Shown: positions 6,846 through 14,083 of the stretch, in pieces
Numbering within the stretch: the first letter of the stretch is position 1
Layout: every line of letters starts with the position of its first letter
IMG/VR virus record: IMGVR_UViG_3300036766_000395
Location: 1-21,811 of that record
Reading direction: 5' to 3' (one strand)
Length of the DNA stretch: 21,811 nucleotides
Origin: a virus
Translations under genes and position numbers: made by a program
The notes under the pieces: model-generated
The model's input: the letters and a program-made list of their open reading frames with translations, nothing else
Told to the model about the DNA's origin: nothing
Database searches by the model: none

Positions 6846-7259
6846 GGATCCTCCTTCCTCGTTAAATTCGATTATTGTTTGATCGCCCTCATTAAAGGCG
6901 ACATCTTCAAGCCCTTTAACAGCGGGCGGGGTTGCTCCGAGATATCCAATATGTCTAAGCGTGCCGTCCGGGTATAGGGAGATAGAACGCTTTTTAAAAA
7001 GCCCTTTACTCACCATATCCTTGAATTCAGGGATAAGGTCCTTAAATGTTGCAAGGAGAATATCACCCTCACGTTTTACGGCCTCAACCCATCCCCACGC
7101 AGGGGAATTGTCTTTGGGATGACCGATAACAACTGGCGCTTCATGGTGCGAGGGATTGTACGCGGCGATCTTATCCAGGTCTTCCGCTGTCCACAAGGCT
7201 TCATGGCCGCTTGCGTCTTTATGTATTCCCGCTTTAAATATTGGTATCCATTTTTTCAT
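6192..7259 (-). CDS. Prohead protease with fused scaffold (Mu gpI-like)
   Basis: The 355-residue protein matches Mu gpI: an N-terminal protease of about 130 residues and a long coiled-coil scaffold. The protease carries VVIGHPKDNSPAWGWV (candidate catalytic His47) and FKKRSISLYPDG (candidate Ser92), the pattern of phage prohead proteases. Residues about 140-245 are highly charged and helical (KKKDAEFAEAAKTKETEF), the scaffold core. The C-terminus ends in a helical segment likely to bind capsid subunits. The protein would be packed in the prohead and cleaved during maturation. The start overlaps the upstream gpG stop as ATGA. Two strong internal ribosome-binding sites mark a nested scaffold-only product. 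Confidence 0.88.
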   Translation of the reverse strand: MKKWIPIFKAGIHKDASGHEALWTAEDLDKIAAYNPSHHEAPVVIGHPKDNSPAWGWVEAVKREGDILLATFKDLIPEFKDMVSKGLFKKRSISLYPDGTLRHIGYLGATPPAVKGLEDVAFNEGDQTIIEFNEEGGSMIEEIKKILSEMMAQIKGLMPEKQTTEGGITEMTEQEIQKKINDGISAALKKKDAEFAEAAKTKETEFSEKEASLKKREDALKSEETARKKKAISDFCEGLKKEGKLIPAMEKLGMGITEFMSQIATNETTIEFGEGDKKAKQTPLEFMQSFLSALPKMIEFGEVAGRGTDPGAGGAAEKREKLISNFMENNKDANYTTAVKMVAKEHPDLFKREED

Positions 7260-7825
7260 TGCCGTACTCCTTTCATTAGATGCCGTGTCACAACTTCCCC
7301 GATAGTCGTCCAGTCACTGTCCTGAACCATCAGGTAAGGACGTGCCGGGATAGTGACCTTTCTGCCTCTGCCAGCCTTACCGCCCAATTGATGAATCGCT
7401 CCATAGACGACATTCGTCCCGATCTCGACCCTGTTTGAGTATTCTTTGTATGTAATGGACTTCATGAGCCTCGCCGTATCAATCAGCGTTTTTTTGTTCG
7501 CGCTGTATTTGTCGTATGCGCGGGTTTTTTCCCCGTCAAGCTTATATACCTTCTTCCCCTTCCGGATTCTCAGCCCGCTGCGCTGTTCATCCCCTTCTAT
7601 ATTCCTCCCTCCCATTGCAAAAGATATCCTGTTGGATATTGCCTTTGTCGGAGTCCACTTGTTCGGCCTGCCGCCTTCGCGGAAGTTCTGTATTACGGAG
7701 CTCCTGACTATCCCGCCGATAGTTTTCATGACCGGCTTGAGATCGCCGACATTCGCCTGAAGTCTGCTCAGCATAGCCTTAACTCCCATGTCATCGATCT
7801 TTACGTTAATGATTACGCCGCTCAT
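7256..7825 (-). CDS. Virion morphogenesis / tail completion protein (Mu gpG-like)
   Basis: The 189-residue protein resembles the phage virion morphogenesis family that includes Mu gpG and P2 gpS. It has MLSRLQANVGDLKPVMKTIG near the start, QNFREGGRPNKWTP in the first third, and the C-terminal HQLGGKAGRGRKVTIPARPY with LMVQDSDW. These proteins cap or complete the tail or head-tail junction. GGGGGCTGTAA precedes the ATG. The gene directly abuts a plus-strand insertion upstream, and its end overlaps the protease gene by ATGA. The assignment is confident from the conserved IPARPY region. Confidence 0.87.
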   Translation of the reverse strand: MSGVIINVKIDDMGVKAMLSRLQANVGDLKPVMKTIGGIVRSSVIQNFREGGRPNKWTPTKAISNRISFAMGGRNIEGDEQRSGLRIRKGKKVYKLDGEKTRAYDKYSANKKTLIDTARLMKSITYKEYSNRVEIGTNVVYGAIHQLGGKAGRGRKVTIPARPYLMVQDSDWTTIGEVVTRHLMKGVRQ

Positions 7826-7855
7826 TTACAGCCCCCGTTGTGATAATATATTTTC
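7825..7855 (+). promoter_or_regulatory. Candidate promoter for the plus-strand gene pair
   Basis: The 30 bp between the divergent starts contain GATAAT (7842-7847) and overlapping TATATT, with TTTACA at 7825-7830. No Shine-Dalgarno precedes the ATG at 7856. If GATAAT is the -10 box, transcription would begin at or within two bases of the ATG and give a leaderless mRNA. The -35 match at suitable spacing is poor, so this is tentative. Confidence 0.3.
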
Positions 7856-8392
7856 ATGGAATTTGATCATCAGGAATACAAAGCCTCCCTTTTGAAAATC
7901 CTTGACATTGCCCGTGAGTCGCACTGGTATGTTTTTGACCGTGTGGTGACAAGACAACTTGATGTTGCAAAAACATACTTATGGGCCTCGTCCGTAATCG
8001 GTGGAGTCTCGGCTTTCCTCGTGAAAGACCTCGGCGTCAGCATAACTTCCCTGTCCGGTAAGGCAATTATCCTGTCTATAACGCTTGCGGGCATCAGTTT
8101 TCTTTTGTCCATGCTTGTGTTCTGGGGTAGGATGTTCGGTAAAATCCATGCTGAAACGCCGTTGCTCTCCCCTTTGAGCCTGGCTAATTTTTCATACGAG
8201 CAGATGCTGCGATCAAATGCGGCGGGATCATCAGTGTACGCCGGGATCATAGCATCTGTAGACGAGGCTATCGTGATGCAAAGAGCCACCAATACGAAGC
8301 GAACAGCCATATTAAGAATAGCAGCTCCATTTTTACTCCTTTCTTTTATTATGTTGATAATCTCCATTGGCCTGAGTGTCTTTAATGTCTGA
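7856..8392 (+). CDS. Three-helix membrane protein on the opposite strand (moron candidate)
   Basis: This 178-residue membrane protein is encoded against the late operon. Hydrophobic segments lie at about 41-57 (YLWASSVIGGVSAFLV), 68-92 (AIILSITLAGISFLLSMLVF) and 151-176 (APFLLLSFIMLIISIGL). A soluble loop of about 55 residues separates helices 2 and 3. The segment RQLDVAKT before helix 1 loosely recalls small membrane effectors of the SLATT/Pycsar type, but I cannot assign it. A minus-strand frame of 218 residues covers the same stretch and is judged a shadow. Position, strand and independent expression fit a lysogenic-conversion gene. It overlaps the next gene by 8 bp. Confidence 0.75.
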   Translation: MEFDHQEYKASLLKILDIARESHWYVFDRVVTRQLDVAKTYLWASSVIGGVSAFLVKDLGVSITSLSGKAIILSITLAGISFLLSMLVFWGRMFGKIHAETPLLSPLSLANFSYEQMLRSNAAGSSVYAGIIASVDEAIVMQRATNTKRTAILRIAAPFLLLSFIMLIISIGLSVFNV

Positions 8393-8516
8393 CGATAAAG
8401 ATAAGCCAAAGCCTCAATTACCGCCGCCCTCAAAAACGCCGCGCCCTCCCATCTCAAAACCGTCAAACGATTACGGAGACGGGACACCTTCAGTTGTCGT
8501 TGAGAATAAAGATTAA
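8385..8516 (+). CDS. 43-residue proline-rich partner protein
   Basis: The ATG lies inside the last codons of the membrane-protein gene (8-bp overlap), so the two are translationally coupled. The product is very polar: MSDDKDKPKPQLPPPSKTPR, then PPISKPSNDYGDG and the end SVVVENKD. About one residue in four is proline, so it is almost certainly disordered and cytoplasmic. It has no cysteines or signal peptide. The coupling suggests that it regulates or complexes with the membrane protein, perhaps as an antidote or tether, but nothing in the sequence proves a role. The Shine-Dalgarno is weak. Confidence 0.55.
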   Translation: MSDDKDKPKPQLPPPSKTPRPPISKPSNDYGDGTPSVVVENKD

Positions 8517-8638
8517 TCAAATACACGTTTTATATGCGCTCCTTTTGTGGTAAAATAGAAATGGGCCAGGCTGTGGGCCATACCCCTATACAGCGCAACC
8601 CGGTCGCTTCAGTATGGTGAAGGTCCGGCCTCATTGTC
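8517..8638. other. Gap between the plus-strand pair and gp30
   Basis: These 122 bases contain no convincing gene. A direct repeat TGGGCCA (8554 region) occurs twice five bases apart. All three minus-strand frames stay partly open, including a 38-codon frame from an ATG overlapping the gp30 end, but none has a recognisable product. No terminator for the plus-strand genes is visible. It may be the junction left by insertion of the plus-strand pair. Confidence 0.4.
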
Positions 8639-9772
8639 TTATTCATAAAGCAGAACTCCCGATCTGATATTATCAAGCGTGCTATATCTCTCCACAGGAT
8701 AGAATGTATACCCCATCCATTGACCTTTGCACGCATCAGCTACGAATATTAACCTGCGGCCTTTTTCTACCTCAATAATATCTATATATCTCTTTCTCAA
8801 AACCACTTTCCCTGTCAGTTTTTCCTTCTCAGCCTGAAGCCATATCTCCTGCGGCTTCGTAACGATATCTTCAATCAACGGTAAATATTGCTCTCTGCCG
8901 TCAAGTTTTATGTGTTTAATGAGTTCTTCATTCATGATTAAAGGCTCTTTAACTGCGTCTTTAAACACCTTACCCATCATATTTACCTTGTACATTTCTA
9001 CAGCCTTATTGCCTCGCGGCCAAAGTTCAACGCCGGAGGATCTGTAATCTTTAAAGTCCCTGGCAGATTTCAGCCCGTAATTTTCAAAGCCCTTTTTAAT
9101 AAGCGGCGTCCACCTCTCAGGATCACTTTGCAGTTTTTTGAATTGCTCTGCCGGCAGCCGTTTCCCCATGACCTCTGCAGGATTCACATCCCAACCCTTC
9201 TCCGCTATCCCCGGGCCGTTTTCCCCGACTGTTAGCTTCTCCCTTTTGACCTGACCTTCAGTTAATGCCCTGACGGTACAGCGACAATTAAAACCATTCG
9301 GCGGGTATGAGGACTTCCAAAATGGATCATCGTATTTAAAAACTTTTCCGTTCATTGCCCTGTGCGCCGGGCGTGTCCGTGGATCCATAACCGCCACATA
9401 CTCCCAGTACGGCAGATCCTCGGCAGTTTCCATCTGCTGCTGATAATGCCCGGCTTGATATGCTGTCTGGATATTATTTCTGAATATCGTATCCAGCCTG
9501 TAGGGCGCCGCGCCTTCCCATCCTCTTTTTTCCATGATGCCCTTAACACCCTTTTTAAAATCTCCGAAGGATGTGCCTTCTGACAACCCTCTTTCAGTCT
9601 CGGTAAATAGGTCTTCAAGGACGTTCATCTTCGATACGCCGGAGACTGAAAACGCCTTTGACCTTGCCTCTGCGGTCAGGCTATTGTATTTGTCAGGAGT
9701 GAGGACAACCTTATCCCTGAAAAATGCAATCGCTTTCTCGAACGGTAAAGGTTTTACAATTATCTCAGGCAT
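8639..9772 (-). CDS. gp30 (gpF)-like head morphogenesis protein with C-terminal PBECR-type nuclease-like domain
   Basis: Residues about 1-195 are the SPP1 gp7/Mu gpF minor head domain: RLDTIFRNNIQTAYQAGHY, DPRTRPAHRAMNGKVF and the signature FNCRC at 161-165. Such proteins sit inside the capsid near the portal. Residues about 262-377 look like the phage PBECR2 module (Barnase-EndoU-ColicinE5/D-RelE-like): KHIKLDGREQYLPLI, EDIVTKPQEIWL, KRYIDIIEV, then FYPVERYSTLDNIRSG. These domains are known as C-terminal fusions to gpF in Mu-like phages and are predicted RNases or toxins delivered with the DNA. The Shine-Dalgarno AGGGGAGA is supplied by an adjacent palindromic repeat. Confidence 0.83.
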   Translation of the reverse strand: MPEIIVKPLPFEKAIAFFRDKVVLTPDKYNSLTAEARSKAFSVSGVSKMNVLEDLFTETERGLSEGTSFGDFKKGVKGIMEKRGWEGAAPYRLDTIFRNNIQTAYQAGHYQQQMETAEDLPYWEYVAVMDPRTRPAHRAMNGKVFKYDDPFWKSSYPPNGFNCRCTVRALTEGQVKREKLTVGENGPGIAEKGWDVNPAEVMGKRLPAEQFKKLQSDPERWTPLIKKGFENYGLKSARDFKDYRSSGVELWPRGNKAVEMYKVNMMGKVFKDAVKEPLIMNEELIKHIKLDGREQYLPLIEDIVTKPQEIWLQAEKEKLTGKVVLRKRYIDIIEVEKGRRLIFVADACKGQWMGYTFYPVERYSTLDNIRSGVLLYE

Positions 9773-9780
9773 TGAAAAAT

Positions 9781-9850
9781 CTCCCCTAACCCCTCTTTGT
9801 CAAAGAGGGGAATTTGTTTGCTGTTCACTGTCCACTGTTCACTATTCACT
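9781..9850. repeat. Hairpin repeat plus four 7-bp tandem repeats
   Basis: CCCCTCTTT (9790-9798) pairs with AAAGAGGGG (9802-9810). This is followed by four 7-mers at 9823-9850: GTTCACT, GTCCACT, GTTCACT, ATTCACT. The block fills the whole gap between portal and gp30, and its last unit overlaps the portal's stop codon. On the minus strand the hairpin's G-rich arm ends in the AGGGGAGA used as the gp30 ribosome-binding site. Confidence 0.8.
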
Positions 9851-11369
9851 GACTCAGCGCCCTTCCTTTCAGGTCAGCGATAAACACCGCCTGCGCTAAT
9901 ACCTCATTCATCTTTGTCATATCCATCCCCTGATAAAGCTCAGCTATCCGCTGCTGTAATTCTTCATACGAGTCTGCTTCATCGACTATCCTGTATAACT
10001 GCGACAGGTCCAATCCGGATTCCGCTAAAGAGTTGTCAACGAGAGAATCAATATTTTTCTGCGCATCAATAAGCGCAGGAATGGTCGATGCCTCCGAAAA
10101 TTCACCGGGCGCGGGCTGTCCCTGCTCCACTCCCCCTCTTAAGTTAAGAGGGGGCTGGGGGGCGTTAACCAACTCCTCCCCATCCCCCGGCTCCGGAATC
10201 CCATATGTGTCATAAAAATATTTCTTCGCAACCGGCAGGCCGATATTCTGCACGAGTATCTGATCGCGCTCTGCAAGCGGCTTTAAATCTTCCTCATCTT
10301 CCGTACGTATCCAGACCCTCGGATATCCGCGCCTGCCGACTTCCGGGAAGTTGTAGTCCACGATCCAGCGGATCAGGGAATTATTCTGGCATTCACAAAT
10401 CGCATCAGCATCGGCCTTGACATATTCCGCCCTCACATCGTTATGCGTCTGGCTTGCGGCATAGGAGCCTTTACTGCCGATCTCCGAGGTAAGAGTCTGT
10501 CCTAAAAGCACCTGAGCGATCGCGCTATTCATGAAATTGCAGAGCCGCTCATAGGTATCAACCGTACCTGCGCGCGCGGCCTCGAGCAGTTCAATAACCA
10601 TGGTGTCGGGAATCTTGATTGCGGATTCCTGCTGTATCGCCTCAAGGGCGGAGAGCAGATTGTCCTGTTCTACCTTCTGCGTTCCCTGCGGATATTTTCC
10701 TATAATAGTTGGAGAGCCGAACTTGTCCGCGAATATCATCCAGAACTTGATCGCGTTCTTTTTGAACCATACCGGCCAGTAAAGCATTCTGCCGAGGCCG
10801 TCGCCGTAGGGACTGCCGTTGTCGGAGATGTTGCGGAATATGACAAACTTGCGCTCTGGTAGTTCTTCCCCCTCGATCATGTTTGAGGTTGTGAGCATCC
10901 GCATCCGGGATTCCAGGTCAAACACAAAACGTCTTGACGACTTACCGATAATGTTCTTAATCCATATAGAGCCTTCGGAGTAATCCCACATTATCTCTGC
11001 CGGTTTATAGCCGAGGACAACGCCGGAGAGTAAAGCCCTCCGCGCGGCGTCATAGTTAAATGACAGCAAAATATCTTTTACAAAGTCCGCAACCTTCTGG
11101 TCCTGCCGCCTGTCAGAGGCCGGGATAATCTCCCATTCCCTGCCGACAACTGCGAGTTTACGAGTTTGTAATGTCGAGCCGACCTTGTCGTCTCTCAATA
11201 AATCCTCATAAAGCTCGATCCCTTTACCGCCGGATTCGGATTTTAAAACTTTATCGGGATTGAGCAGTGTCCTGCCGATATAATCCATGCAAAGCGGGTC
11301 CCGCTGGACAGTCGCGATTTCATTTAAAACCGGCTTTTCGCTGTCGTCTTGTGTTTTTGCGTTATCCAT
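9846..11369 (-). CDS. Portal protein (Mu gp29-like, DUF935)
   Basis: The 507-residue portal would form the dodecameric channel at the capsid vertex and dock the terminase. Family features are YEDLLRDDKVGSTLQTRKLA near residue 55, ILLSFNYDAARRALLSGVVL, the central GDGLGRMLYWPVWFKKNAIK with FADKFGSPTIIGKYPQG, LLGQTLTSEIGSKGSYAAS, and the C-terminal MNEVLAQAVFIADLKGRA. The order terminase-portal-gp30 is that of Mu. A palindromic repeat at 10132-10154 is translated in frame as NAPQPPLNLRGG in the poorly conserved linker before the C-terminal helical region. It keeps the frame and is probably tolerated. Confidence 0.9.
   Translation of the reverse strand: MDNAKTQDDSEKPVLNEIATVQRDPLCMDYIGRTLLNPDKVLKSESGGKGIELYEDLLRDDKVGSTLQTRKLAVVGREWEIIPASDRRQDQKVADFVKDILLSFNYDAARRALLSGVVLGYKPAEIMWDYSEGSIWIKNIIGKSSRRFVFDLESRMRMLTTSNMIEGEELPERKFVIFRNISDNGSPYGDGLGRMLYWPVWFKKNAIKFWMIFADKFGSPTIIGKYPQGTQKVEQDNLLSALEAIQQESAIKIPDTMVIELLEAARAGTVDTYERLCNFMNSAIAQVLLGQTLTSEIGSKGSYAASQTHNDVRAEYVKADADAICECQNNSLIRWIVDYNFPEVGRRGYPRVWIRTEDEEDLKPLAERDQILVQNIGLPVAKKYFYDTYGIPEPGDGEELVNAPQPPLNLRGGVEQGQPAPGEFSEASTIPALIDAQKNIDSLVDNSLAESGLDLSQLYRIVDEADSYEELQQRIAELYQGMDMTKMNEVLAQAVFIADLKGRALSQ
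10132..10154. repeat. Palindromic repeat inside the portal gene
   Basis: Arms of 11 bp (CCCCCTCTTAA and its complement) enclose a single base, with GGCTGGGGGGCG following. It belongs to the same family as the copies at 499 and 16526. It is translated on the minus strand as PQPPLNLRGG, a peptide typical of such repeats when they invade genes in frame. Confidence 0.85.
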
Positions 11370-11433
11370 CAGCCTCTAATCCCTCGTTTTACCTTTCTAA
11401 ACTCATCAATTTTCAAAAAACATCTTCCGGGTG

Positions 11434-11502
11434 CTACCTTATACCCCTGAAATCAACCTGGGGCATTTGTGTGGCTTTGGCGGCTATTTCTTTTTTATCC
11501 AA
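11434..11502 (-). CDS. Possible 22-residue mini-gene between terminase and portal
   Basis: A TTG start at 11502 has CGGAGG five bases upstream, inside the last codons of the terminase gene. It opens a 22-codon frame: LDKKEIAAKATQMPQVDF then RGIR and a stop. The composition is soluble and charged. It could be a tiny gene, a remnant of a longer one, or chance. The rest of the 125-base gap (11370-11494) shows nothing else. Confidence 0.25.
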   Translation of the reverse strand: MDKKEIAAKATQMPQVDFRGIR

Positions 11503-12997
11503 AAAAGCCTCCGATTTTCGTGAACTCACGTTTTGAGCCGGTTGATTGAAATTCGATGGGGCCTGCGTTTAAATTGTTCACCGCATAAACTCCCAACATT
11601 CCCGCGCAAGCTGAGTCACCATGTCTTTTTCCGCCCTCACTGCTCGACCGGCGGATATCGGAAATCATCGGCACACCATTTTCGAGCCTGACAACCCGGT
11701 GATCATCAAGTATTTCCGCATCCATTGGCAGCTCGATTGTTTTATCTTCAAACCGGACTTTGTATTTCGGCATATTGTCCTGGTAGAACTGCCGGGTGAG
11801 CATTACCTGTAAAATCCTCGAGGCCCCGTAACGCTGCATAGCCACTTCGGCAAGGTATTGCCCGTTGCCTCTGGCATCCAGAGCGCCTCCCCTAAAATTC
11901 GGCAGGCGGTCCACGATGTAAAATAGGATCTGTTCCTGCTGCCTGAAAGGTACATTTCTTAATTCGATTATGAACGGCGCCCTTAATGAAAGATTCTGCT
12001 GCCGCGCCAAAGGTATAATTACTGTCAAATCCAGATTACGAGCGAAGTCCTCGCCGAAATAATGCGCCTGCGTTATATCGAGGATCTTTAATATTGGTTC
12101 AAGGTTAAAATCTATCCAGTCCTGGCAATCCTTTGCCCTGATCTCATCAGATTGCTGTTCAAAGCCGTCCTTACATGTCCAGCGCAGGACCGGGATCTCC
12201 GGCTTCATGCAGGATTCAATGAGGGCAGAGGTAAAATATATCCCGCTGCCTTTTGACGGGATGCAGAATAATTCTTCATCAGCATGCTCACCGTATGATT
12301 TAATGAGATCGTCCCGCCATTGTTTCTCTGCTTCCAGAGTCCATTCCTTACCGAGCACGAGACAGATTCTTTTATAGAGTCCATCTTCCAGTGCGTCATC
12401 AAGGGTGATCCGGTGCAGGCTGTAGGGAAACTTGCCTTTACGGATATCATCGACAAGCTGATTAAAAGTATTGCTCTCGCCGAAGTGAGTGGAGATGATC
12501 CTGACCTTACCGCCCCACATCAAAAAAGCCATAGCCGCTTTTATCAATCCCTGTAGGTCATCATGAAAAGCCGCCTCATCAATTACCGCTATGCCTTGCT
12601 TACCTCTGAGGTTCGACGGCCTTGAGCTGAGGGCGAGGATCTTAAACCCGGAGGCGTAATCTATCCTGAAGGCGTGGATCTCCTTATCTTCGTTTTCTTC
12701 CTTGAAGATGAATTCCGAAACTTCGGAAGCGGCAAGTTTATAATGCCGTGACCAGAACGCGCAGGCATCTATAAATTCCCGCGACATATCCTTGTTATAA
12801 CCGATATAAAAAACGTCCATGCCGGTCTGACTGGCAGCGACCAGCACATCATCAGCCGCCTCACCCCATGTCAAACCTACCCGTCGGGATTTCTCGCAGA
12901 CCTTAACATCCGCCCGGTCAGCGATCCACTTGCGCTGATAATCCAGGAGTACGCCGTCTTTCGGCAGGTCGTCTATGTTTATAATGCCCATTGTCAT
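11495..12997 (-). CDS. Terminase large subunit (Mu gp28-like)
   Basis: This 500-residue ATPase-nuclease packages phage DNA into the prohead. The Walker A-like motif is KSRRVGLTWG at 36-45, with an arginine-rich variant loop as in gp28. Walker B is GIAVIDEAAF at 135-144 (Asp140, Glu141), followed by the coupling motif RIISTHFGESNTF. The C-terminal half should hold the RNase H-like nuclease; candidate acidic residues are in YFGEDFARNLDLT and FRGGALDARGNGQYLAE. The start overlaps the small-subunit stop by ATGA. Mu-like phages use this enzyme to package headful DNA with attached host sequence. Confidence 0.92.
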   Translation of the reverse strand: MTMGIINIDDLPKDGVLLDYQRKWIADRADVKVCEKSRRVGLTWGEAADDVLVAASQTGMDVFYIGYNKDMSREFIDACAFWSRHYKLAASEVSEFIFKEENEDKEIHAFRIDYASGFKILALSSRPSNLRGKQGIAVIDEAAFHDDLQGLIKAAMAFLMWGGKVRIISTHFGESNTFNQLVDDIRKGKFPYSLHRITLDDALEDGLYKRICLVLGKEWTLEAEKQWRDDLIKSYGEHADEELFCIPSKGSGIYFTSALIESCMKPEIPVLRWTCKDGFEQQSDEIRAKDCQDWIDFNLEPILKILDITQAHYFGEDFARNLDLTVIIPLARQQNLSLRAPFIIELRNVPFRQQEQILFYIVDRLPNFRGGALDARGNGQYLAEVAMQRYGASRILQVMLTRQFYQDNMPKYKVRFEDKTIELPMDAEILDDHRVVRLENGVPMISDIRRSSSEGGKRHGDSACAGMLGVYAVNNLNAGPIEFQSTGSKREFTKIGGFFG

Positions 12998-13506
12998 TTT
13001 GCGATTCCTAATATCTTCGCGCGGATATGTGCGGCAGCATCATCGGTCAAACCGCTCTTCTTTGCGATCTGTCCGACGGCATCGGCAGTCGATACAATTT
13101 TGTCCCTTACGTCTGTATGCCACTGCTCCCGGTGCATGCTTGATTTCTGTAATGTGGCAAATGCCTGTATGAGTTTCGCATTCTTCATAACATCAAATCT
13201 TTCTTCCTGCAGGGCGAGCGCCAGACGTTTTGTTATCATTGTCGCTGTAAGTTTTTCGAGAAGCATTGCCTTATCCGGATCCGATGTTATCAATGCGGCC
13301 TGATCACGCAGCATTTCCGTTTCCCGGACTTCATTGAAAAACCATTTCCCGTACCGTCCAATGGCAGACTTGGAAATATCAAAGCCGCGCTCTTTGAGAA
13401 ACTCCCCGACATCTTCATATGTGACGTTCGGCTCGATAAGCAGGGTGTTAACCTCTCGCCGGATTTCCTCCGGCAGGGTATGCAGCTTTCCGTGCCTGCG
13501 GTTCAT
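12994..13506 (-). CDS. Terminase small subunit-like protein (Mu gp27-like, DUF3486)
   Basis: The 170-residue protein has the DUF3486 pattern: HGKLHTLPEEIRREVNTLL, then VTYEDVGEFLKERGFDISKS with AIGRYGKWF, a helix-turn-helix region, and a helical C-terminus. In Mu-like phages it stands directly before gp28 and is regarded as the DNA-recognising small terminase. The arrangement here is the same, with ATGA overlaps at both ends. It would bind the phage DNA end and load the large subunit. Recognition is good, and its role is by family inference. Confidence 0.86.
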   Translation of the reverse strand: MNRRHGKLHTLPEEIRREVNTLLIEPNVTYEDVGEFLKERGFDISKSAIGRYGKWFFNEVRETEMLRDQAALITSDPDKAMLLEKLTATMITKRLALALQEERFDVMKNAKLIQAFATLQKSSMHREQWHTDVRDKIVSTADAVGQIAKKSGLTDDAAAHIRAKILGIAK

Positions 13507-13739
13507 TCAAACTCCTTTATTTTAGAGATGAGAGCTACACACTCGGCTTTTTTAGCTTTCAGTTGATTGAGATGAGACTGGAGGCTATCGACATTCATTT
13601 CCTCAACTGATCTGTCTTTCGCAAAGACAGCTTCATTGAGCAATGCCTGTAAAGCGGCTTTTCCGTCAAGCACTGCCTGCCTGAATGCCTGCTTCTTTTG
13701 AGTGAGCAACCCCTGTTTGATCACGTCTTCCATACTCAT
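13503..13739 (-). CDS. Small coiled-coil protein upstream of the terminase
   Basis: This 78-residue protein is almost entirely helical, with heptad-like leucines and alanines (GKAALQALLNEAVFAKD, then LQSHLNQLKAKKAECVALI). It has no membrane segment. It is coupled by ATGA overlaps to the genes on both sides, so it is made with the packaging proteins. Many Mu-like phages carry a short unnamed gene here (the gp26 region of Mu). No specific function can be read from the sequence; a packaging accessory is the neutral guess. Confidence 0.65.
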   Translation of the reverse strand: MSMEDVIKQGLLTQKKQAFRQAVLDGKAALQALLNEAVFAKDRSVEEMNVDSLQSHLNQLKAKKAECVALISKIKEFE

Positions 13740-14083
13740 GCATCAACCTCGCTTTGTTTTGATTTTTTCCTTACGAGCGGACAATATAGATTATGATCCG
13801 CTATGTCTTTTACCTGCGTCATAACAGTCGTGTTGTAAACAACAGTATCGTGTAAATCCTTGGCGATGCTTTCATATGCTTTAACCAGTTCCACGTTGTT
13901 TTCATACATTCGCTTCATCGCCTGGAATCTTTCTTCCCATTTTTTATTTTCTTCCCTTGATTTCTCTTCAACTTTTTTTCTTTCCTTTGCCCCGTCCCAC
14001 CATAAAAAGAAAATTATTCCTAACGGTCCCATCGCCTGGATGATAGCAAGGAAGTCTTTCATCGCAGAGACGATCTCGGTCAT
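13736..14083 (-). CDS. Membrane-anchored coiled-coil protein (inner-membrane spanin or holin-like candidate)
   Basis: The 115-residue protein has one hydrophobic segment at about residues 15-29 (IQAMGPLGIIFFLWW). A strongly charged helix follows (KKVEEKSREENKKWEERFQA), with further helix to the end. A single N-terminal anchor plus a long periplasmic coiled coil is the usual shape of an inner-membrane spanin, and single-anchor holins also exist. It lies in the segment with the endolysin and a small lipoprotein. Topology is not proven. It could alternatively be a tethering protein unrelated to lysis. Confidence 0.6.
   Translation of the reverse strand: MTEIVSAMKDFLAIIQAMGPLGIIFFLWWDGAKERKKVEEKSREENKKWEERFQAMKRMYENNVELVKAYESIAKDLHDTVVYNTTVMTQVKDIADHNLYCPLVRKKSKQSEVDA

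Noticed and set aside
7870-8526. 218-codon minus-strand open frame opposite the plus-strand membrane gene
   Set aside because: It has no ribosome-binding site and a basic, irregular composition without domain pattern. The plus strand encodes a coherent three-helix membrane protein and a coupled peptide.
8530-8736. 68-codon minus-strand frame overlapping the end of gp30
   Set aside because: It mostly overlaps gp30 in another frame, has no Shine-Dalgarno at its ATG, and does not resemble Com or another Mu-type small protein despite the position.
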